Assembly: GCA_019455245.1 (NCBI GenBank)
Contig: JACFMR010000008.1
Location: forward strand, 1 to 64,000
Origin: Opitutaceae bacterium
GTDB taxonomy: Bacteria > Verrucomicrobiota > Verrucomicrobiia > Opitutales > Opitutaceae
Reading direction: 5' to 3'
Length of the DNA: 64,000 nucleotides
The translations under genes were made by a program, and so were the position numbers. The notes under the pieces are model-generated. The model worked only from the letters and a program-made list of their open reading frames with translations, searched no databases and had not been told where the DNA came from. The first letter of the stretch is position 1, and every line of letters starts with the position of its first letter. Positions 58,086 to 64,000 of the stretch are shown piece by piece.

Positions 58086-59927
58086 ATGCAAACCCTTCTG
58101 ATCGCGCTGTTGAGCGGCCTTGGCTTCATCGTCGCCTATCACACCTATGGTCGCTGGCTGGGCCGGAAAATTTTCCGCCTGACCGCCGGCCATGTCTGTC
58201 CGTCGCAAAAATTCAACGACGGCGTCGATTATGTGCCGACCGCCCGCGGTGTGGTTTTCGGGCACCACTTCGCCTCGATTGCGGGCACGGGGCCGATCGT
58301 CGGGCCGGCCATCGGCATCATGTGGGGCTGGCTGCCGGCGCTGCTGTGGGTGGTGCTGGGCTCGATCTTCATCGGGGCGGTGCACGACTTCGGCGCACTG
58401 GTCGTCTCGTTGCGCAACAACGGTCAGACAGTGGGCGACGTGGCGGGCCGGTTGCTCAACCGGCGCGTGCGGCTGTTGTTCCTGCTGGTGCTCTTTCTCG
58501 CGCTGACGATCGTGCTGGCGATCTTCGGTTTGGTGATCGCATCGGTGTTCAAGCAATTCCCGTCGGCGATCTTCCCGTGTACGATCCAGATCCCGATCGC
58601 GGTCACGATCGGCTACTGGCTGCACCGTCGCGGGGTGCATCTGCTGCTGCCCTCGTTGCTGGCACTGGTTTTGATGTATCTGTCCGTGATCTACGGTGAC
58701 ACGGGTTGGCTGCACACCATCAACAACACGATGGCGGAGTGGAGCGCCTGGACCTGGGTGGTGCTGCTGCTGATTTATTCCTATATCGCCTCGGTGCTGC
58801 CGGTCTGGGGCCTGCTGCAACCGCGCGACTACATCAATTCGCTGCAGCTCATCTCCGTGATGGGCCTGCTCGTGCTCGGTCTGGTGGTGGCGGCTTTTGT
58901 CGGCGGGGCGCCGCTGGCGGACGGCACGCGGCCGGCGCTTGAGTTGGCGGCGCCGATGGTGAACTGGAATCCCGCCGGGGCGCCGCTGATTTTCCCGTTT
59001 CTTTTCATCACCATTGCCTGCGGCGCGATCAGCGGCTTCCACTGCCTCGTGAGCAGCGGCACCAGCAGCAAGCAGCTCAGCAACGAACGCGACGCGCGTT
59101 TCGTGGGCTACGGCGGCATGCTGACCGAAGGCTTTCTGGCGGTGCTGGTGATTCTCGCCTGCGCGGCCGGGCTGGGGCTGGGGCTGGCCAAGGCCGATGG
59201 CACCGTGCTGCTCGGCCATGAGGCATGGTTGACGCGCTACAGCGTGTGGTCTTCCGGTCTCGGGCCGCTGGTGGCGGCGTTTGTCGACGGCTCGTCGAAC
59301 CTGCTCAAATCGCTCGGCATCCCGGGCGGGGTGGCGGTGGCGTTGATGGGGGTGTTTGTGGCGTCCTTTGCCGGCACCACGCTCGACAGCGCCTGCCGTT
59401 TGCAGCGCTACGTGATTCAGGAACTGGCCACGACCGTGGCGCCGCGCGCGGCCGGAAGTTTCGACCTGTTGGCGTGGTTGCGCGGCAAGCACGGGGCGAC
59501 GATCGTGGCGATTTTCTTCGCCGGTCTGATCGCCGCTTCGCCGCCGTCCGGGCACGAGTGGAGCCTGGCCAATGCCGGCAAGGGCGGGCTGCTGCTGTGG
59601 CCGCTTTTTGGTGCGACCAACCAGTTGCTGGGCGGACTCTCTTTCCTCGTGATTGCCTTCTACCTGTGGCGCCGTGGCATCGCGGTGTGGTTCGTGATTC
59701 TGCCGATGATCTTCATGCTTATCGTGCCCATGTGGGCGATGATCTGGCAGGTGTTCATCGGCGGGGTGGACGCGCCCAGCTGGCTGAGCCAGGGCAAGTG
59801 GCTGCTGGTCGGCATTGCCGTGGCCACATTGCTGCTCGAGGTCTGGATGTTGATCGAGGCGTTCAAGCTCTTCCCGCGCGCCAAGGGCGTCATCGAGGCC
59901 AACGCGATCGAGCCGGTGCGGGCCTGA
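58086..59927 (+). CDS. cstA: Carbon starvation protein A-type transporter
   Basis: The 613-residue product has about 15 hydrophobic segments and the CstA hallmarks DYVPTARGVVFGHHFASIAG, TGPIVGPAIGIMWGWLPALL, VHDFGALVVSLRNNGQTVGD and ISGFHCLVSSGTSSKQLSNE. E. coli CstA and BtsT take up pyruvate or peptides in response to carbon starvation. The substrate here is uncertain. ATG 58086 was chosen. It is followed after 25 bp by the dioxygenase gene. Confidence 0.92.
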   Translation: MQTLLIALLSGLGFIVAYHTYGRWLGRKIFRLTAGHVCPSQKFNDGVDYVPTARGVVFGHHFASIAGTGPIVGPAIGIMWGWLPALLWVVLGSIFIGAVHDFGALVVSLRNNGQTVGDVAGRLLNRRVRLLFLLVLFLALTIVLAIFGLVIASVFKQFPSAIFPCTIQIPIAVTIGYWLHRRGVHLLLPSLLALVLMYLSVIYGDTGWLHTINNTMAEWSAWTWVVLLLIYSYIASVLPVWGLLQPRDYINSLQLISVMGLLVLGLVVAAFVGGAPLADGTRPALELAAPMVNWNPAGAPLIFPFLFITIACGAISGFHCLVSSGTSSKQLSNERDARFVGYGGMLTEGFLAVLVILACAAGLGLGLAKADGTVLLGHEAWLTRYSVWSSGLGPLVAAFVDGSSNLLKSLGIPGGVAVALMGVFVASFAGTTLDSACRLQRYVIQELATTVAPRAAGSFDLLAWLRGKHGATIVAIFFAGLIAASPPSGHEWSLANAGKGGLLLWPLFGATNQLLGGLSFLVIAFYLWRRGIAVWFVILPMIFMLIVPMWAMIWQVFIGGVDAPSWLSQGKWLLVGIAVATLLLEVWMLIEAFKLFPRAKGVIEANAIEPVRA

Positions 59928-59952
59928 GGCGACGGCCACGCCCCATGTTGCC

Positions 59953-60705
59953 ATGAGTGAGCCTGCGTGCCTGTTGGTGACTACGGCACAACGCCGCCAG
60001 TTTCAAAACGAGGGCTATTTTGTTTTGCCCGGTGTCGTGCCGGCGGAGCATCTCGCCATGATGCGCGAGGTCTGCGGCGATTTCATCAAGGCCCACGATG
60101 CCGAGATGGACGCGGCCGGAGTGACGCAGCAGGGCATCAACATCAAGGGCAGCCGCTATTTCATCGCCAACCGCCACCAAGGCACGCGGCTGCCGGAGTT
60201 CATTTACAGCGACGTGATGGAGCAGGTGTGCCGCGCAACGCTGGGTGACAACGCGTATCTGTTCTGGGAGCAGTTTGTGGTGAAGGGCCCGGAAAAGGGC
60301 GCGAAGTTCAGCTGGCACCAGGATTCGGCCTACGTCGGCACGCCGCACCGGCCTTACATCACGTGCTGGGTGACGCTCGACGACGTGACCGAGGCCAACG
60401 GCACGGTGTATCTGCTGCCTTATGCCCGGGCCGGCACGCGCGAGGTGGTGCCGCACCGGCAGAATCCGGAGACGAATGATCTCGAAGGCTATTTCGGCGA
60501 CGATCCGGGCGACCCGGTGATCGTGCCGGCCGGCAGTATCGCGTGTTTTTCGAGCACGGTGCTGCACCGCAGCGGTTTCAACCGCACGCCGCACTGGCGG
60601 CGGGTTTATCTGCCGCAGTATTCCGCGGAGCCGTTGCGCCGGCCGGACGGGAAGTTGGCGGCGTTTGCGGAGCCGTTTATTGTGGATGGGAAGCGGGTGC
60701 GGTGA
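59953..60705 (+). CDS. Phytanoyl-CoA dioxygenase-family protein
   Basis: The 250-residue product has the PhyH fold: FQNEGYFVLPGVVPAEHLAM near the start, FSWHQDSAYVG with iron ligands His122 and Asp124, and ACFSSTVLHRSGFNRT with third ligand His205. Such enzymes are iron- and 2-oxoglutarate-dependent dioxygenases with varied small-molecule substrates. It lies 25 bp after cstA and may be in one operon. The substrate is unknown. Confidence 0.88.
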   Translation: MSEPACLLVTTAQRRQFQNEGYFVLPGVVPAEHLAMMREVCGDFIKAHDAEMDAAGVTQQGINIKGSRYFIANRHQGTRLPEFIYSDVMEQVCRATLGDNAYLFWEQFVVKGPEKGAKFSWHQDSAYVGTPHRPYITCWVTLDDVTEANGTVYLLPYARAGTREVVPHRQNPETNDLEGYFGDDPGDPVIVPAGSIACFSSTVLHRSGFNRTPHWRRVYLPQYSAEPLRRPDGKLAAFAEPFIVDGKRVR

Positions 60706-60767
60706 AGGGGCGAGGGCGAAGGATTTTTTCGCGGATCACGCGGATGAGTGCGGATGAATCAATCTTG

Positions 60768-60834
60768 GGGTGGGAGCGCGGGCGGCTCGCCCGCATTTGA
60801 TTCGGGGCGGTCGCGCGGGCCGCGCGACCCTACC
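60768..60834. repeat. REP/BIME-like double palindrome
   Basis: Two palindromic units, GCGGGCG-GCT-CGCCCGC and GGTCGCGCGG-GC-CGCGCGACC, lie in inverted arrangement. The right end reads CCCTACC and the left GGGTGGGAG, much like the GTAG-headed elements at 45698 and 63823. It fills most of the gap between the dioxygenase and phosphofructokinase genes. Confidence 0.6.
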
Positions 60835-60848
60835 TTGGATATGCACCC

Positions 60849-60880
60849 AACAAAAAGGCCGGTCGCGAACGACCGGCCTT
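60849..60880 (-). terminator. Rho-independent terminator of the phosphofructokinase gene
   Basis: On the minus strand an 11-bp stem (AAGGCCGGTCG pairing with CGACCGGCCTT, loop of four bases) is followed by TTTTTG. It lies 25 bp after the stop of the gene ending at 60906. Confidence 0.9.
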
Positions 60881-60905
60881 GGGTGAGAGATGATGGTGCC
60901 AGGGC

Positions 60906-62165
60906 TCAGGCGATGTCGTAGCCGGACAGCAGCTTGTCGACGCGGACCTTGTCGAGGCGGGCGAAAACGGGGAGGCCGTTTTCGTAAGGAACGGCCACTT
61001 CGCCCTGGATGAGCGGCTGGGCGTAGCGGATGAACTGGAAGTTCATGCTGACGCCGTCCTCGTTGATCCACTCGGTGGGGAGTTTCTTGATGCCGTTGGC
61101 GATGTCGGCGAGGGGCGCGAGGCCGGTCTCGCAGGTATACTGGTCGGCGTCGCCGCGCAGCAGGGTGATCATCTTGTCGGTCTGGCCGTCAACGGCGGCG
61201 CGGACGGCGGCCTGACCGGCGAGGTAGGCCTCGTCGGCGTCGGTCTTCGACGCGGCGTGGGCGGCGGCGCGCTGCATGAGGCCGGGCTTGGCGACGCGGA
61301 CCTTCACGCCGGGGAGGTTGGTCTCGATGATTTCGGCGAGGGCGTCACCGGCGCCGCCGAGCTGGGCGTGGCCGAAGGCGTCGGTCTGGGCGTTGGCCGC
61401 CACGTAGTTGCCATCGGGATCGACGAGGCCCTCGGCGACGACGATGGAGCAGAACTTCTCGCGCTTGAGGGTGCGGCGGATGTCCTCGAGGATCTTTTCC
61501 TGGTTGAAGGAGACCTCGGGGAGGAGAATGAGGTGCGGGGGATCGTGCGGGTGGTCGCGGCGTTTGGCGAGGGCGGCGCCGGCGGCGATCCAGCCGGCGC
61601 TGCGGCCCATGACCTCAATGATGGTGACGAGGTCGCCCTGGCCCATGGCCTCGCTGTCGCAGGCGGTTTCGCGCACGGTGGTGGCGAGATACTTGATGAC
61701 GCTGCCGTAGCCGGGGCAGTGGTCGGTGACGGGCAGGTCGTTGTCGATGGTCTTGGGCACGCCGATGACACGGAGTTCGTAGCCCTGTTCGCCGGCGAGC
61801 TTGGAGATCTTGTCGGCGGTGTCCTGCGAATCGTTGCCGCCGATGTAGAAGAAGTAGCGGATGTTGTGGGCCTTGAAGACCTCGAGGACGCGCTCGTAAT
61901 CCTGCTGTTTCTTGAGCTTGAAGCGGCAGGTGCCGAGGGCGGCGCCGGGCGTGTGCTTGAGGGCGCGGATCTGCTGCTGCGACTCGGAGGCGAGGTCGAT
62001 GAAGTCCTCGTTGAGGATGCCGAGCACGCCGTTGAGCGCACCGTAGATCTCCTCGACGCATTCGTGGTTAAGGGCTTCGGCAACGATGCCCGCCACGCTG
62101 GCGTTGATAACGGAAGTGGGGCCGCCGGATTGGCCCACCAAGACATTTCCTACGAGTTCAGCCAT
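60906..62165 (-). CDS. pfp: Pyrophosphate-dependent 6-phosphofructokinase
   Basis: The 419-residue product has GQSGGPTSVINAS near the start, FYIGGNDSQDTADKI with Asp112 in GGNDS (ATP enzymes have GGDGS here), VPKTIDNDLPVTDHCPGYGS, and IIEVMGRSAGWIAAGAAL. This Asp favours pyrophosphate over ATP. It converts fructose-6-phosphate to fructose-1,6-bisphosphate reversibly. It is followed by a strong terminator. Chromosomal core metabolism. Confidence 0.9.
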   Translation of the reverse strand: MAELVGNVLVGQSGGPTSVINASVAGIVAEALNHECVEEIYGALNGVLGILNEDFIDLASESQQQIRALKHTPGAALGTCRFKLKKQQDYERVLEVFKAHNIRYFFYIGGNDSQDTADKISKLAGEQGYELRVIGVPKTIDNDLPVTDHCPGYGSVIKYLATTVRETACDSEAMGQGDLVTIIEVMGRSAGWIAAGAALAKRRDHPHDPPHLILLPEVSFNQEKILEDIRRTLKREKFCSIVVAEGLVDPDGNYVAANAQTDAFGHAQLGGAGDALAEIIETNLPGVKVRVAKPGLMQRAAAHAASKTDADEAYLAGQAAVRAAVDGQTDKMITLLRGDADQYTCETGLAPLADIANGIKKLPTEWINEDGVSMNFQFIRYAQPLIQGEVAVPYENGLPVFARLDKVRVDKLLSGYDIA

Positions 62166-62331
62166 GAGAGTATTGAGAAAAGGATTGAAGAGAACGTGAG
62201 GGGTGAAGGTGGCGCAGCGCGACCAAGGCTGGCAAACCCAATTTTCAAACCGCGCGCCGACGCAGGAAACGGGGGTGGTTTTTATGCCAAAACCGGGGGC
62301 GCCGCGTCATGAGCGATCCCCCCTGACGGCG

Positions 62332-63759
62332 TCAGAGCAACCGGCCCGGCTGGTAGTCGGCGGCGCCCTTGTGGCGTTTGGCGAGCGGGCGCACTTCCTC
62401 GACGAAGGCATCGACCTGATGCGGGGCGGCGCCGACGAAGCGGTGGCTTTCGGCGAGGATGCCCTGCAGCGTGCGTTTGCCGAGGCCGATGCGCTTGTCG
62501 CCGGCGAGGCGGCCGAGCAGGTCGGCGTCGCCGCCGCTGCGCAGGGCCTTGGCCGCGGCGAGCGCGTGCTCCTTGATGGCCTCGTGGGCGGTTTCGCGAC
62601 CGGCGCCGTGTTTGACGGCTTCCATGAGGATGGTGGTGGTGGCGAGGAAGGGCAGGTTGCGCTCGTTTTCGGCGGCGATGGCGGCGGGGAAAACGTCCAT
62701 CTGGCGCAGCACGGTGAGCCAGGTTTCCATGAGGCCGTCGAGGGCGTAGAAGGCGTCGGGCAGCGCGACGCGGCGCACGACGGAGCAGGAGACGTCGCCT
62801 TCGTTCCACTGGTGGCCGGCGAGACCGGCGGTCATGGTCACGTAACCACTGAGAATGGTGGTGAAGCCGCAGATGCGTTCGCAGTTGCGGGCGTTCATCT
62901 TGTGCGGCATGGCGGACGAGCCGACCTGGCCCTTTTGGAAACCTTCGGTGAGCAGGCCTTGGCCGGCCATGAGGCGGAGCGTGGTGGCGAAGCTGGCGGC
63001 GGCGGCGGCGATCTGGTGCAGCGCGGTGACGACCTCGAAGTCGAGGCTGCGCGGATAAACCTGGCCGACGGCGGCGAGCGAGGCGCGGAAACCGAGGTGC
63101 TTGAGGATGCGGCGTTCGAGCTGGTCGACCTTGCCGGTGTCGCCGCCGAGGAGGGTGAGCTGGTCGAGCTGGGTGCCGACGGCGCCCTTCAGGCCGCGCA
63201 CGGGATAGCGTTCGATGAGTTCGCCGAGGCGGGCGAAGGCAATCTGCAGTTCCTGGCCGAACATCGCGAGGCGCTTGCCGAGCGTGGTGGGCTGAGCGGG
63301 CACGTTGTGCGTGCGACCGGTGATCATCAGGTCGCGGTGGGCCGCGGATTGGTCGGCGAGGGCGAGCAGCGCGGCGGCGGCCTTGAACTGCACGACCTTG
63401 AGCGAACGGTGAATCTGCAGCTGCTCGACGTTTTCGGTCAGATCGCGGCTGGTGAGCCCGAGGTGGATGAACTGGCGCTGGGCGAGATCGGAAAACTCCT
63501 CGATGCGCGCCTTCACGTCGTGCAGGGTCACGCGTTCGCGGGCGTCGATGGAGGCGAGGTCGATCTTGGCCTTCACTTTCTCGTAGTCCTTGATCGCCTC
63601 GGCGGGGATCGGCACGCCGAGGTCGCGCTGGGCTTTCATGACGGCGATCCAGAAATCGCGTTCCAGAGCCACGCGGCCGGTGGGCGACCAGATGGCCTTG
63701 ATGGCGGGCGAGGCGTAGCGCTCGGCGAGGACGTTGGTGATGGGCGAGGTTTCGTTCAC
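62332..63759 (-). CDS. purB: Adenylosuccinate lyase
   Basis: The 475-residue product belongs to the fumarase/aspartase superfamily, with FIHLGLTSRDLTENVEQLQI, DLMITGRTHNVPAQPTTLGK and the signature VGSSAMPHKMNARNCERICG. ADSL cleaves SAICAR and adenylosuccinate in purine synthesis. GTG 63757-63759 was chosen because the alignment with the family starts there; a TTG at 63777 is possible. It lies 166 bp upstream of pfp on the same strand. Confidence 0.9.
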   Translation of the reverse strand: MNETSPITNVLAERYASPAIKAIWSPTGRVALERDFWIAVMKAQRDLGVPIPAEAIKDYEKVKAKIDLASIDARERVTLHDVKARIEEFSDLAQRQFIHLGLTSRDLTENVEQLQIHRSLKVVQFKAAAALLALADQSAAHRDLMITGRTHNVPAQPTTLGKRLAMFGQELQIAFARLGELIERYPVRGLKGAVGTQLDQLTLLGGDTGKVDQLERRILKHLGFRASLAAVGQVYPRSLDFEVVTALHQIAAAAASFATTLRLMAGQGLLTEGFQKGQVGSSAMPHKMNARNCERICGFTTILSGYVTMTAGLAGHQWNEGDVSCSVVRRVALPDAFYALDGLMETWLTVLRQMDVFPAAIAAENERNLPFLATTTILMEAVKHGAGRETAHEAIKEHALAAAKALRSGGDADLLGRLAGDKRIGLGKRTLQGILAESHRFVGAAPHQVDAFVEEVRPLAKRHKGAADYQPGRLL

Positions 63760-63822
63760 GGCAGGCGGGACAGCCAAGCAACCGCGCGGGCGGTTGCCAA
63801 TGGCAAAGGCGGGTCAGTTTTT

Positions 63823-63869
63823 GTAGCCGGGGGCGATGACCCCGGTCCGGCCTCATCGAGGCCGGCTAC
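63823..63869. repeat. REP-like double palindrome with GTAG heads
   Basis: The outer arms GTAGCCGG and CCGGCTAC enclose CCGGGG-GCGATGA-CCCCGG and CCGGCCT-CATCG-AGGCCGG. It lies in the purB-ppnP gap. Same GTAG organisation as 45698-45771 with different stem sequences. Confidence 0.7.
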
Positions 63870-63876
63870 AGCGGGC

Positions 63877-64000
63877 TCAGAGGAAGGAGCAGATGTATTC
63901 GCAGAGGCCGTCGGCCACAGCGATGGTGAAGCCGGAATTGGCGGGGACCTCGAAGGCCGTGCCGGCGGCGTGGGTTTGGGTGGCGGTGGAACCGTCAAGC
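63877..64000 (-). CDS. ppnP: Pyrimidine/purine nucleoside phosphorylase, C-terminal part (window edge)
   Basis: The 40 visible residues, ending TAFEVPANSGFTIAVADGLC and EYICSFL, match the C-terminus of the cupin-fold PpnP/YaiE family (FxVPANSxF..CxYI). The enzyme cleaves nucleosides to a free base and ribose-1-phosphate. The 5' end lies beyond the right edge of the window. Confidence 0.75.
   Translation of the reverse strand, partial: LDGSTATQTHAAGTAFEVPANSGFTIAVADGLCEYICSFL

Noticed and set aside
1..64000. CRISPR array or rRNA genes
   Set aside because: No regularly spaced direct repeats with unique spacers and no rRNA-like sequence were seen.

Overview
The window comes from a GC-rich Gram-negative bacterium, most probably a verrucomicrobium of the Opitutaceae. 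The evidence is the outer-membrane TonB receptor with an SPFEV-type N-terminus, the dense run of secreted sulfatases and glycan-degrading enzymes, the weak Shine-Dalgarno sequences and the GTG starts. No rRNA, intact tRNA or CRISPR array is present.

Layout. (1) 1-5930 is an accessory island of visibly lower GC. It holds a hipBA toxin-antitoxin pair with a likely operator, an ankyrin-type protein and several conserved unknowns. It ends in a 23-bp copy of a tRNA-Glu 3' end (5908-5930), read as the right attachment site of an integrated element whose other end lies left of the window. (2) 6104-42732 is a large glycan-utilisation locus. A leftward operon (11687 to 6104) encodes a Gfo/Idh/MocA oxidoreductase, a xylose-isomerase-like epimerase, a formylglycine-generating enzyme and a GH106-type alpha-L-rhamnosidase. 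Rightward units follow: an AraC regulator, a beta-propeller glycosidase, a GH38 alpha-mannosidase, two alpha/alpha-toroid proteins, a sulfatase and a TonB-dependent receptor. Next come a sulfatase/sulfatase/heparinase-like lyase/sulfatase/toroid operon, a second AraC regulator (leftward), a four-gene Dpp/Opp-type ABC importer whose first gene fuses a solute-binding protein to a permease, a mannose-1-phosphate guanylyltransferase and a leftward rhamnose mutarotase. (3) 42926-50519 carries a URO-D-family protein, a coiled-coil membrane protein, an FKBP isomerase, a DUF3127 protein, an FAD/Fe-S dehydrogenase and gene debris. (4) 50520-54960 has an amidohydrolase, then an S41 peptidase gene bracketed by 63-bp direct repeats, then an XRE regulator with three small membrane proteins, one interrupted by an in-frame TAG. 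(5) 54902-64000 carries metabolic and household genes: an FAD oxidoreductase, a second Gfo/Idh/MocA protein, CstA, a phytanoyl-CoA dioxygenase-like protein, PPi-phosphofructokinase, adenylosuccinate lyase and the end of ppnP. Palindromic REP-like elements, several with GTAG heads, lie between genes from 45.7 kb onward.

How it works together (inference): the TonB receptor imports fragments of a sulfated, rhamnose- and probably mannose- or uronate-containing glycan. Sulfatases matured by the local formylglycine-generating enzyme, a lyase and glycosidases break it down. The ABC importer carries products across the inner membrane and the mutarotase and oxidoreductases process the sugars. A 17-bp motif (consensus WTGTATAWWWNYTGSGC) stands in front of the beta-propeller/mannosidase, toroid/sulfatase, TonB-receptor and ABC-importer units and, inverted, in front of the second AraC gene. 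In the four rightward copies a CTA triplet follows at exactly the same distance. This points to one co-regulated regulon and is the strongest new observation in the window.
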